Shown here in pieces: positions 52,006 through 63,379 of a DNA stretch of 64,000 nt; the first letter of the stretch is position 1; every line of letters begins with the position of its first letter. The notes under the pieces are model-generated. The model searched no databases. It was not told the origin of the DNA and saw nothing but the letters and a program-made list of their open reading frames with translations. This stretch comes from Microcebus murinus. Lineage: Eukaryota > Chordata > Mammalia > Primates > Cheirogaleidae. The stretch is taken from assembly GCF_040939455.1 (NCBI RefSeq), contig NC_134119.1, positions 9,598,501-9,662,500 on the forward strand, in the 5' to 3' direction. A program made the translations under genes and the position numbers.

Positions 52006-52915
52006 GGGAGGGGGTGCATGGTCAGATAGGTTGGAAGAACTTTCTGTTGTGTACCCCCTCTTAGACCTGTTGAAGTGTCTGTTATACCAAGTATGTGAGA
52101 AGTCTTACAGCCAAGTTCCCCAACTGCCTCTGTCTAACCCAGGATTTTTAAGATAATCTCACCCTGAACTTCTTAGGACACCTGTTAACATTCTTCAGAA
52201 ACCACTCTGGGAAATGCTTTTAAGAAAATTTGTTTATAAACATGGAAGAATGTTCATGATGATTTAGTGCACCAAGCAGTAACCAGCTGATTTGTGAAGT
52301 GTGATCAATTTTCATGAAAATATGCAAGTATATTTAGGCATATTTATACCAACAGTAGCTGTTTCGTATTACAATTGGATTTAATTTCTAAAATCTATTT
52401 TAAGATTTGTCTAGAAGAGTTGAGTGAAATTATTTTTTTTAAAAAAAGAATTCTCCATGCATATTAGTATTTATATTCCATTCATATTTTACTTTTGCCA
52501 TGTCCTGCCCACTCAAGTTCCTGATTTCTCTCCTTGTCTTGTAAATTTATAAATTGGACTCTGTGTTCATTAACATAATGGAGAGGGTGAGATTTTATAA
52601 TACAAACACAGCTTCAGACTCTGGTTCCTTAGGGAAGCAGGGACCTGCCTGTGGCGTAGTTTTCCATTCTGCGTGTGAGTGGCTTCAGCTCTTCTGGTGA
52701 CGCGGTGCACGATTCACGAACAATTACACGATCCAGATAAAACCAGGAGCTGCATGCAGCCCGTGCCATGCACGGAGACACATTTGCAGAAGCACGGTAA
52801 AGCACCACAGCAAGTCTTACGTTTTCCCCTATCTGACAATGATTAAAGAGGGGTCAGTTTAAAGCAGGTAGCACTATCTACTGAAGTCTCCCTTCACTTT
52901 TCTCCCTGGCTCACT
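52006..52915. other. Unique sequence
   Basis: Mostly unique. 52620-52810 is GC-richer with several CpGs (GACGCGGTGCACGATTCACG). No gene recognised. Confidence 0.42.
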
Positions 52916-52919
52916 CGTG

Positions 52920-53375
52920 CCATGTATGAGTCCCCTCTCGCTGCTATAACGTAGCATGACAACGCAAGTTTCTCTCTGATGGTCCTGGAGGCCAGAAGTC
53001 CAAAATTAGTCTCCCAGGACTCAAGGCAAGGTTTCTGCAGGCCCGGTTCCTTCTGGAGTCTCTGATGGAAAACCATTTCCTCCGCCTGTTCTGGCTCCTG
53101 GGGTGGGGGGGCGGATTCCTTGCTCCTGAAACCGCCCTCCCATCACCCAGCCTCTTCTGTGGGTACATCTACCTCCTCCTTCCACCTGTTTGTCTCCTTC
53201 TCGCAAGACCTTTGAGATTGCCTTGGGGATAATCCAGGCTCATCTTCCCATCTCAAGATCTTTAAGCACATCTGCAGAGTCCATCTTGCCGGGTAATAAC
53301 ATATTCACCAGTTTCAGGGCTTAGCATGTAGACATTGTTGGAGACCATTATTGAGCCGACCACAGTCCCCACAAT
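52920..53375 (-). mobile_element. MLT1/MaLR-like LTR, antisense
   Basis: Colinear with the complement of a MaLR-class solo LTR: CTCTCGCTGCTATAACGTAG, GGTCCTGGAGGCCAGAAGTC, GGATAATCCAGGCTCATCTT, ATCTGCAGAGTCCATCTTGC and GAGACCATTATTGAGCCGAC. No viral coding sequence. Confidence 0.72.
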
Positions 53376-53479
53376 TTCTCTGGACCCTCCTGATCTACCA
53401 GGCCCTGTAAACTCCCTCCCCATCCCCATCCTCCCTCCCATACTTACCCACTGAGACCTCTGCTCTTGCCCATCTGTCT

Positions 53480-53560
53480 TCCTCATCCAGAAAACAGGGC
53501 TAGTAACAGCCCTGACCCTGGCGGGTTACTGCGAGACTTGGATTTAGAGCATTTAACGTC
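53480..53560 (+). mobile_element. MIR 3' scrap
   Basis: CCTCATCCAGAAAACAGGGC and GGGTTACTGCGAGACTTGG. Confidence 0.55.
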
Positions 53561-53914
53561 ATGATCAGCAGCTGTCTGCCACTGGCCCTGGCTCCCGGCC
53601 CCATACTCTCCCTACTGCATCAGAATCCCATTAAATTGCAACCCCTAAACACTCGCTAGAGAAGAAGAAAATGCAGATGCTGTGGGCAGTATCTCAGTGC
53701 ATCCACAGCCGTTTAACAGCATTGATTCTTGTGCTGATTCTTCTAGAGGTATTTTTGGCAATGGGAGGAAACCATAAAAAACAAGCATCTATTTTTCAAA
53801 AGCGACATAGGTGGTATTGATAACAATATTGCCTTTTCACTTGTTCAAGAGTCACCTAAAAAGGCACTGATCGTTTATATTAAATAGAATACATGACATA
53901 AGGACACGTGCATA
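53561..53914. other. Unique sequence
   Basis: Nothing recognised. Confidence 0.38.
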
Positions 53915-54065
53915 AGGACTCCATTTTTGCAATAGCAAAAAAAAAAAAAAGAGAGAGAGAGAGAAACAACCTAAATATCTATCTGTAGGGGAATGGATAC
54001 ATTAAATGGGCATAGACATAGTAGAACACTGACACTAAATAGTGGCTAAAATTGATGAACTAGAG
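53915..54065 (+). mobile_element. L1M 3'-region fragment, sense
   Basis: AACAACCTAAATATCTATCT, GGGGAATGGATACATTAAAT and AGTAGAACACTGACACTAAA. An A12 then (GA)n stretch lies at 53939-53963. Confidence 0.7.
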
Positions 54066-54545
54066 GAGCCAGCAAACTATAGTCGCACCTGTTGCCTGAT
54101 TTGGCATAATCTATAAGCTAAAAATGGATTTTACATTTTTAAACGGTTACAAAAACACAAAAGAAGAAGAATATTCATGACATGTAAAAATTATATGAAG
54201 ATAGAATTTCAGTGTCGATTTATAAAGTTTTATTGGAACATAGCCTTGTCCGTTCATTTATGTATTGTCTATGACTGCTTTTATACTACAGCATTAGGGT
54301 TCAGTAGAGTGGACAGAGACTATATGGCCCACAGAGCCCAAAATGTATTATTTTCATTCATGCTTTTGGAGAGAGGGGCTTGCTCTGTTGCCCAGGCTGG
54401 TGTGCACTGGTGCAATCATAGCTCACTGCAGCCTTGAACTCCCCCTGCCTCAGCCTCCCAAAACACTAGGATGACAGGTGTGAGCCACCACGCCCAGCCC
54501 AAAGCCCAAAACATTTACTTTCTGGTCCTGGGCAGAAAATGAGCT
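54066..54545. mobile_element. hAT-Tip100-like (Arthur/Zaphod-type) fossil split by an Alu monomer
   Basis: AGCCAGCAAACTATAGTCGC, GGATTTTACATTTTTAAACG, AAAGTTTTATTGGAACATAG and TATGTATTGTCTATGACTGC run to about 54345. CCAAAACATTTACTTTCTGG resumes after the Alu. Same family as 16425-16660. Confidence 0.72.
54366..54498 (-). mobile_element. Alu monomer (FLAM-like), antisense
   Basis: Single antisense monomer (GAGAGGGGCTTGCTCTGTTG ... GAGCCACCACGCCCAGCC) with no second arm. AGCCCAAAA occurs on both sides in the host element, suggesting a TSD. Confidence 0.82.
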
Positions 54546-54682
54546 CTGAACAAGTGCTATATTGACCAACGTGAGTAAATTCCAGAAATATAATAGGCAA
54601 TTTGGAAAGCAAGTTGAAGAAATATATGTGTAAGTTTTACCAACCATACAATACATATCATGTAATTAAAAAAACTACTATT

Positions 54683-55006
54683 GGGCGGGCGCGGTGGTTC
54701 ACGCCTGTAATCCTAGCACTCTGGGAGGCCGAGGCAGGCGGATTGCTCAAGGTCAGGAGTTCGAAACCAGCCTGAGCAAGATTGAGACCCGTCTCTACTA
54801 TAAATAGAAAGATATTAATTGGCCAACTAATACATATAGAAAAAAATCAGCCGAGCATGGTGGTGCATGCCTGTAGTCCCAGCTACTCGGGAGGCTGAGG
54901 CAGGAGGATTGCTTGAGCCCAGGAGTTTGAGGTTACTGTGAGCTAGGCTGACGCCACGGCACTCACTCTAGCCTGGGCAACAAAGTGAGACTCTGTCTCA
55001 AAAAAA
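54683..55006 (+). mobile_element. Lemur-type Alu
   Basis: Full dimer GGGCGGGCGCGGTGG, linker ATTAATTGGCCAACTAATA. Short A tail. Confidence 0.94.
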
Positions 55007-55020
55007 CCCAAACTATTATA

Positions 55021-55845
<825 letters not shown>

Positions 55846-55849
55846 AAAT

Positions 55850-55977
55850 TTTTTTCGTTTTTAGAGACAGGATCTCACTTTTTTGCCCAGGCTGGTCTCA
55901 AACCCCTGAGCTCAAGCGATCTTCCTGCCTCAGCCTCCCAAGTAGCTGGCACTACTGGCGCGTCCCACGGTGCCTGG
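55850..55977 (-). mobile_element. Alu monomer, antisense
   Basis: TTTAGAGACAGGATCTCACT ... GTGCCTGGC, a single arm; T/A homopolymer block just beyond (55990-56009). Confidence 0.82.
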
Positions 55978-55985
55978 CAAAAATT

Positions 55986-57430
55986 TGCTTTTTTTAAAAA
56001 AAAAAAAATTGTGGAAATCTTTCCGTGTCAGAACAAATTTGGATCTACCGCCTGTGAATGTCCTTGTGACAAAACATCTGCACCATCGCTGTTGAATTCT
56101 GGTGGAAGCAGTCACCCAATTTATGTCCAGGCTTTAAATCTGCTTGGGAAACATGGTGGGCCCCAACTGTCAGAATCCAGAACTTGAGCCTTGGCGCTTC
56201 CCTGCACTCTGTATCCGGGCCTGCTCCACACCCCGCTCTGGGCACAGAGGGGGTGATTGCTGCCCCTCAGATGGACCAGAGCAGGCTCCTGGTCCATCTT
56301 CCCATCACCCCGCACCTGCTTAGGCCTGAGTCACTGTTAACGTTTACAAAACATTTTTATGAGACGTCCACCTTAATAACTTCCAGCCAAATCATTCCAG
56401 GGAGGGGGCCCCTTCTGGCTCCCCTTCCCCCCACCTCCCCCCACCCCCCACCCCAGGGCAGCTCATTCCAGGTCTGACGCGAACAGTTCCATTTCTGCTT
56501 TTATGCATTTGGCATAAACATTTCTTGCAGCCCATAAACACCTTGGCCATTTTACCAGTGTCATGAAAGATGTTTATGACCCAAATATGAAAACTTTGTG
56601 AGAATTAACGCTTAGGCAAACAGACTGTGTTATTCTTGGAAAGAAATGTCTTCTAAGAGAAAGATCCAAGGCAGGCGTGGGGAAGTGTGTGAAAATACAT
56701 CGGTGTTGGCATACTTACGTGTAAAACCCTAAAGATGGTCTATGATTCAAACTCTCGACTGTTGCTCAGTAACGGGGCGGTCCTGCGGTTTTTAATGGTT
56801 ATCAGCTTCCTGTTGGAGTGTTTTTATAGCATTATTATGTTGCAAAGTGAATGAGGCAAAATAAAATAGGGAAAGAGATGCTGGACCAAGAGGTTAATAA
56901 AAATCCATGTTGTCACTTGGCAGCCCCCCCCCCCACGGCAGTTCCCTTTTCATGCCCCTCTGAGTCTCTTTGTATTGACAGATGCCATTTGCTCATTTAC
57001 GACGTGATAATAAAAACCTTCAGCCTTTTTCAATGTTATTCTTTTCCTCCCCTGACAGGAGGGAACCAAATGGCTTGTAGTCCCCTCAGCAGGCATTTTT
57101 TCATTAAAGATGATAACTTTACAATGAACAGCATTCAAAAGCCATTTCAGAAAACCAGCAGAATTTGGCCAGGGAAGGGAAGATCTATGCAAATATGTTA
57201 ACCACTCCTAAGGACCCAGAAATAGTTATATTTGTAAAATGACCCAGATTTTACACAATTAAAGAAGATCTAAGAAGCATAGATGAATGTCCCAACAAGT
57301 ATGAGCTTGGACAGCAAAATGCATGTGTAGCAGATATTAAACACAAGTCTCCGCTCGTTTTTGGCAATTGTGTTATTTGTATAAAATCAGGCATTTAAGC
57401 AGATAATTGTCTGATATCAACTTTTAATCC
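55986..57430. other. Repeat-free tract, candidate conserved non-coding DNA
   Basis: No interspersed repeat seen. C-rich runs at about 56425-56455 and 56925-56937. 56480-56640 and 56940-57190 are undecayed-looking. The 116-codon frame 56851-57201 has no known domain. Confidence 0.42.
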
Positions 57431-57521
57431 TTCTTATAGTATCTTTTTTTTAATTTTTTAATTTTTTTTATATTATTTTTCTCCTGCTAGCAACTTGATC
57501 TTGGAGTTCTTATAGTATCTT
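57431..57521 (-). mobile_element. Micro-retroinsertion: 26-nt body, A/T-rich tail, 15-bp TSD
   Basis: TTCTTATAGTATCTT is exactly repeated at 57431-57445 and 57507-57521. The 61-bp insert reads on the minus strand as a 26-nt body (positions 57506 down to 57481, containing CCAAGATCAAGTTGCTAGCA) and then a 35-nt A-rich tail. The body matches the antisense of MLT1-type LTRs (compare AAGTCCAAGATCAAGG at 14149 and 19947), so the source RNA may have ended in such a repeat. Confidence 0.85.
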
Positions 57522-58179
57522 ATGCCAAAATAGTTCCTTTAATTTTCTGTCGTTAGTTTGTACCTGGTATTTGACACAGAAGATAATTTAAAATGAAGTC
57601 TGAAAGTTTCACAGCTTTTTATTCCAAAAGGTATCATTTTACCAAGTTTTACTGATATTAATCATTTTGAAAATTAACGGGTTTTAGCCAGTGGAACCAT
57701 ATGGCTCTTTTCATAAAACATATTATTAGCACGTTTTATTCACTAGTTCAAATCAGATTAATTATGCCCGCTAGTTTCAAACAAGGCCATATTTGAGAGT
57801 TGTGACTCAAATCGTTCCATCCCTGTATGTGCCATAAACCATAAATTAGGATTGTTGGTGGACAACAGATGTCTTTTAAAAGAACATAGACTGCTGTGTT
57901 TTAACATTGACTCTTTTAACATTGAGTCCAGACAGAAATACTTTTAGACCACCAATGCTTGTATATCCTTCCTTAAATATTCTCTATATTAATACAAATA
58001 AACCTATATATTAAATACAAGGCACATCGTTGGTTGAAAGGCACAAATGTGATCAACCATATTCGACATAGTATCATTTGCTGTTTTTTTTTATTTTTTA
58101 CTGAACCATAAACTGAACATTTTGGTATATATTGATCAACTTGAGTCTTTTTTAAAAAGTTGATTTTTAATATTTGGCT
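57522..58179. other. Unique AT-rich sequence
   Basis: No repeat or gene recognised. Confidence 0.4.
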
Positions 58180-58360
58180 GTAATAATAATAATGGCAAAG
58201 ATTATTAAGAACTTAACTGTGAGCCCAGCCTTGGTTCTAAACCCTGTCTGAGCATTAACTCATTTACTCCTCACCATCAACCAGTAAGTATTTTGAACAT
58301 CTTGTTCTACAGATGGGGAAAGTAAGGAACTAGATAGTTAAGTAATTAACAATTGTCCTA
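58180..58360 (-). mobile_element. MIR, antisense
   Basis: CATTAACTCATTTACTCCTC, TGTTCTACAGATGGGGAAAG and AGTTAAGTAATTAACAATTG. Confidence 0.75.
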
Positions 58361-59925
58361 TTAATAAACAAGTCGTCTCTGGGTTCTTTTCTACCACACT
58401 CAATGCAGTAATAAGTGTCCTTGTACATCTATTTTTACACACCTCTGTTATTTTTCTAGGCTTCAGTGCCAGGTATGGGGTTGCTGCACCTAAAGCCAGG
58501 TACCTTTTTCATGTTGAAAAGTATTCCTGCCACATGTTTTAGGCTCAATATTTATTCTTCCTGTTTGGGGCAGGCTATTGTTAGCTAAAATCGAATTTTC
58601 TTTAGCTAGATGATGGATGTATAGATGGACAGATGGATGGATTGTCAGATAGGCAGCACCCATTTTCCAAGAGTCTTTGAATTAACAGCATTTCATGCAA
58701 GCTCTGTTCCCCATGTCTACCAAATGTACAGGCTGGCCTAAGACATTGGGGTAGTTTTCCCCAAATTATGGGAAAATTAGTTTCAGGGTACAAACCTCAG
58801 CTCATTCTCCTTTCATCTCTATTTAGTTATCAAGTTCCCAAAACTTCTGCAATTCAGTTGTTATTTTGAGTTTTGAAGGGTTTTGTTCGGTCATAAAATG
58901 CATTCTGAGAAGCAACACACACGCCAAAAGGTGAGTCCACGCCATGCCCCACTCTGGGAGCATGTTTTAAGCAAGAGTCACTGCCCGGAAAAAAACACTC
59001 GATCATCGCCATTCCTGGCTCCCCTTCCCCTTTGGCAATGAGTCCACAGCAAAAGCAAACGGCTTTACTTCCAAACAGCAGATCGGGCTGCTTCAAAACT
59101 CACGGTTCAACACTCATAAAATCTGATGGTGAGCACAGAGACTCTGAGTGTCTGCACACCTTCATCCTCAGTGAGACCGAACCTTCAGGGATGCCTGGTG
59201 ACTCGGAGGCAGCCCTGTCATCTGTGAGCTGCAAGATCAAAGGCTCCACTCCAGGAAGGGAAATGAGGAGAATTAGTGTCCCGCTAGGAGCCTCCCGCCC
59301 CACAGTAAGGCTGGTGGTTCTTCTTATGGTCGCCAGCTATTTGGGTCTTAATTTGGGGTTTCATTAAGGGCCTACCCACACTGGAGTAAGCGGAATGGAA
59401 GCTCGCAGTTTCTTTTGAAGCCCAGCTGTTCTAATGAATTGTGATGGAGAACTGTCCATATTTGCTCGGTACCCGGCACCCTGCAAACCTTGGTAACTGT
59501 GGCCGTTACTGTTGTTATTAACATAACTTGATGGCAAAATCATCTGCATGATTCAAACAAAAGAAGAGTGATCTTATCCCGCTCTTATGGAGAACTTTAG
59601 AAATTTCTAGAATAGGGTCTTGGCACACAGAAGAACACAACGAATTTTTCTCGTACGAATGATTCAGAGCACGCCTGATGGTGAGGCGTGGAGCTGGGGC
59701 AATATCCCCATGAGAAGCTGACTGAGGCCCGGCTGAAGTTATTTCCCGGGGGTGGGATTTGACCCCAGGTCTTTGGAAGGTCATCTTGCCTTTACGCTGT
59801 TCTCTATGAGGAAGTCTACGCGGCTGAGCAGTTGAATTAACTGAGGTTTCGAAATTGTCTCTTTTCTGGTGCAGCCAGTAAGTGGAAGAGATTCTTGGGC
59901 AAACATCAGCTATTTAGCCAACCTC
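58361..59925. other. Mostly unique sequence
   Basis: A short GATGGAT-type run at 58610-58645 and a weak antisense MIR-like patch at 59720-59790 (GGGATTTGACCCCAGGTCTT). The remainder is unrecognised. A 111-codon frame 59032-59367 has no domain. Confidence 0.42.
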
Positions 59926-59929
59926 AGCC

Positions 59930-60115
59930 TGGCTGAAAATGCACAGACTTTGGAGCCCCGCAGACTTGGGCTCAAGCCCCAGCCCGGACACTAGAGCTGT
60001 GTGATCCTGGGCCAATCACTTTACCTCTCTGAGCCTCAGCCGCCTCATTTGCCAAATGGAGATAATGACATACACCTTTCGGGATCCTTATGGGACTAAA
60101 TAAAAGGACATCTGT
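59930..60115 (+). mobile_element. MIR SINE
   Basis: CTCAAGCCCCAGCCCGGACA, CTGTGTGATCCTGGGCCAAT and CCTCATTTGCCAAATGGAGA. Confidence 0.88.
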
Positions 60116-60177
60116 ACAGAATCCACATCCTATTGGACGTGGAGACACCACTCTATAGGCCATCAAAATATCCCATG

Positions 60178-60350
60178 TGGTAGACAGAAGAGTAGCCCCC
60201 AAAAGACACGCACATTGTAATCCCCGAAACCTGTCATATGTCATGTTATATGGCAAAGGGGAATTGAGGAAGAGGATGGAATCAAGGTTGTTAATCAGCT
60301 GACCTTAAAACAGCGAGATTATCCTGGATTCTGTGAGAGAGCCCTAGGTA
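60178..60350 (+). mobile_element. MLT1/MaLR-like LTR 5' part
   Basis: GTGGTAGACAGAAGAGTAGC, CACATTGTAATCCCCGAAAC and GCTGACCTTAAAACAGCGAG. Truncated. Confidence 0.75.
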
Positions 60351-60399
60351 GTGGCAATGGCCTCTCTAAGTATATAGAAAAAAGCAGAATTGTAAGGAA

Positions 60400-60522
60400 T
60401 TCTTGTCTATTTTTTTCTTGGCAGTGTCTCCAGTACCTAGAACTGTGCATGGCACACAGTCGATGCTGAATAATTTATCTGTGGCATGAACCACTAACTG
60501 AATGAATGAATGAATGAATACT
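60400..60522 (+). mobile_element. L2 3' end
   Basis: TGTCTCCAGTACCTAGAACT, GGCACACAGTCGATGCTGAA and a terminal (GAAT)n. Confidence 0.75.
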
Positions 60523-60599
60523 CCGTTGGCCCACAGATCGTTCCTGTGACCATTTTAGAAAACAAATTTTGAGTCAGGCACACCAGGAAATTTTTGTTT

Positions 60600-60860
60600 T
60601 TAAATCAAATGTTTAAAAATGTATTGAGGTATAACTTACCATAAAGTTCACCCATTTTATGTGTGCAGGTCAATTGTTATTTTTTTTTTTAGTAAATTTA
60701 CTGAGTTATGCAATTAGCACCAAAATCCAGTTTTGGAACATTTTCATCATCCTACTCAAATTCCCTCATTCGTGTCCTACCCATTTCCACCCCCAGCCCC
60801 AGGCAACGATCTACTTTCTCTCTCTGTAGATTTGCTTTATCTGGACATTTCAGGAGCAGC
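60600..60860 (-). mobile_element. L1M 3' UTR fragment
   Basis: TTGAGGTATAACTTACCATA, GTAAATTTACTGAGTTATGC, GGCAACGATCTACTTTCTCT and TTTATCTGGACATTTCAGG. Confidence 0.72.
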
Positions 60861-60959
60861 AGATCGGAAATGTCACTAATGGAAGTGCTGAGGCGTTCCG
60901 TCGTCTGCACCTCCCCTGGCGTGCTCCCCGGTTATGGGAAGGTGAGAAAGGTGCAGTGA

Positions 60960-61432
<473 letters not shown>

Positions 61433-61474
61433 GTATCCAGGTCTTTGTTACGTGGGTTGTATGCTCCCTTTCTC

Positions 61475-61600
61475 CTAGTTCCTTTCCTCCCTCCCTTCCT
61501 TTCTTCTGCCTCCCTGTTTTCTTTCTTCCGTCCTTCCCTCCCTCTCTCCCTCTCTTCCTTCTCTTCATTTCCTCCCCCCTTCCCTCCACAGTATCTTCCC
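61475..61600. repeat. Polypyrimidine (CCTT/CCCTCT)n tract
   Basis: About 125 bp almost purely C and T on the plus strand; low complexity and capable of triplex structure. Confidence 0.92.
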
Positions 61601-61604
61601 TGCC

Positions 61605-61980
61605 TTCCTTCTGGGGACCCGGATTACAGGGGTGAAGAGACACAAGCCCCACCCTCAGGTCTTCCCTACAGTCTCTCCCTGCCTCTGAGCACTTCCTCGC
61701 CTCTCCAGTGATTGCCTGGGTAACTGGTTAACTGGTTAACTGTCTTCTTCCCACGGGGGACTCTTGGCTGCATATGGGGTGGGATCAGCCCGTCTAGTTT
61801 ACCGTCGGATCCCTGGAACCCGGCTGACGCTTCTGCACAAAATAAAAGACCCAACAAGTATTTGTTGAATGAATAAATGATTGAATGAATAAATGGAATT
61901 ACCGTCAAATAATTCAATCGACTTTTTTGACATTTTTCCTCATTTTCCCACTCCATACCACTACCCACCCCCCAAATCCC
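61605..61980. other. Unique sequence with L2-like tail
   Basis: 61840-61890 (ACAAGTATTTGTTGAATGAA) resembles an L2 3' end. ACTGGTTAACTGGTTAACTG at 61720-61739 is a small duplication. No gene. Confidence 0.45.
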
Positions 61981-61984
61981 CAGC

Positions 61985-62055
61985 TGCGCTAGTTAGCTTC
62001 CTCTTGCTGTTGTAGCAAATTACCACAAACTTGGTTGGCTTAAAAGACAATACAA
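61985..62055 (-). mobile_element. MLT1-like LTR end scrap
   Basis: AGCTTCCTCTTGCTGTTGTA and GCAAATTACCACAAACTTGG are the inverted 3' end of a MaLR LTR. Confidence 0.72.
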
Positions 62056-62283
62056 TGTTGCTGACACCAAAATGCTTGAGGTAGGTTCCATTTGACTTAG
62101 AGATTGCTAATGGGAAAAGGGAAACCGAGATTATTGCACACCTTACAATATCCACAACGTAAAAACAAAACAGAAGAGAGAAAAATTTCCCTCACACTAG
62201 AATTCTGTAATTCCATGATAATGATGAAGATGATGATGACAGGGTGTATTTCCAGTTGTTATAAAGACTAAATAAAAGATAAA

Positions 62284-62391
62284 AATGAGGGCCAGGATGC
62301 CCACTCCCACCCCCCTTGGCAAAAAAAAAAGAAGAAGAAGAAAAAGAAAAAGAGAAAAAAGAAAAGAAGAAGAAAAAGAATGAGGGCCAGG
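62284..62391 (+). mobile_element. Micro-retroinsertion: 24-nt body, 58-nt A-rich tail, 13-bp TSD
   Basis: AATGAGGGCCAGG occurs at 62284-62296 and 62379-62391. The insert is a 24-nt body (62297-62320, from ATGCCCACTCCC to CTTGGC) and a purine-only tail that evolved GAA and AAAAG repeats (62321-62378). The right copy of the duplication runs into an Alu head, so this event is younger than that Alu. Confidence 0.8.
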
Positions 62392-62563
62392 TGGGTTGCC
62401 TCACACCTGTAATCCCAGCACTTTGGGAGGCTGAGGCCGGAGGATCATTTGAGGTCAGGAATTGAAGACCAGCCTGGGCAACATAGCAAGACCCCATCTC
62501 TACAAAAAATAAAAAAATCAGTTGGGTATGGTGATGCACGCCATGTAGTCTCAGCTACTCGGT
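62386..62563 (+). mobile_element. Alu, 3'-truncated
   Basis: Starts GGCCAGGTGGGTTGCCTCAC, has the left arm and plain linker, and stops in the right arm at AGCTACTCGG. Confidence 0.85.
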
Positions 62564-62782
62564 AGATGCTATCCAGGGTGTTAAAGACAAGATGGGGTAC
62601 AAAGTCTACACCTGGTACAGTGAGGTTAGTGTCCTTCCTTATCTTTAACTTTTCTTTGTCTTAAAGAAAAAAAGCTCAAGATCAGGAGGCTGCACTAGTA
62701 GCTGAGTGAATTGTTATAGATACAATCCAACAACATATTGATAACATGTCAAGTGAGGAATTCTGACTTTATAAGTACATGA
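62564..62782. other. Unique sequence
   Basis: Nothing recognised. Confidence 0.38.
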
Positions 62783-62800
62783 TTGCCACTTTCTATTTTA

Positions 62801-63234
62801 TTTTTTTCCTTTCATTTTTTTTTATTTCAGCATATTATGGGGGTGCAAATGTTAAGGTTACATATATTGCCCTTGCCCCCTCCCCCCTTGAGTCAGAGCT
62901 TCAAGCATGTCCATCCCCCAGATGGTGCGCATCACACTCATTATGTATGTATATGCCCATCCCTCCTCCCCCTGCACCTGCCCACCACCCGATAAATGTT
63001 ATTCCTATATGTCCACTTAGGTGTTGATCAGTGAAACCAATTTGCTGGTGAGTACGTGTGATGCTTATTTTTTCATTCTTGGGATACTTCACTTAGTAGA
63101 ATGGGTTCCAGCTCCATCCAGAAAAATACAAGAGGTGCTAGATCACCATTGTTTCTTATAGCTGAACAGTACTCCATGGTATACATATACCACATTTTAT
63201 TAATCCACTCATGTATTGATGGGCACTTGGGTCG
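62801..63234 (-). mobile_element. 5'-truncated lemur L1 3' end with 18-bp TSD
   Basis: Exact TSD TTGCCACTTTCTATTTTA at 62783-62800 and 63235-63252. The insert begins with a T-rich tail, then TTTCAGCATATTATGGGGGT, GTTCCAGCTCCATCCAGAAA and ACTCCATGGTATACATATAC, i.e. an antisense L1 3' UTR. The duplication is undegraded, so this is one of the youngest insertions here. Confidence 0.92.
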
Positions 63235-63379
63235 TTGCCACTTTCTATTTTAAAATGTTAATGAAGACAACCAAAATTATGCTCTATCACCTATCAAACC
63301 ATCTCCATCTGTCCACTCACCCATCCATCCTCCGTCCCATCTTCCATCTGAGATGTGGTACAATGTCCAGGGGAGAAAC

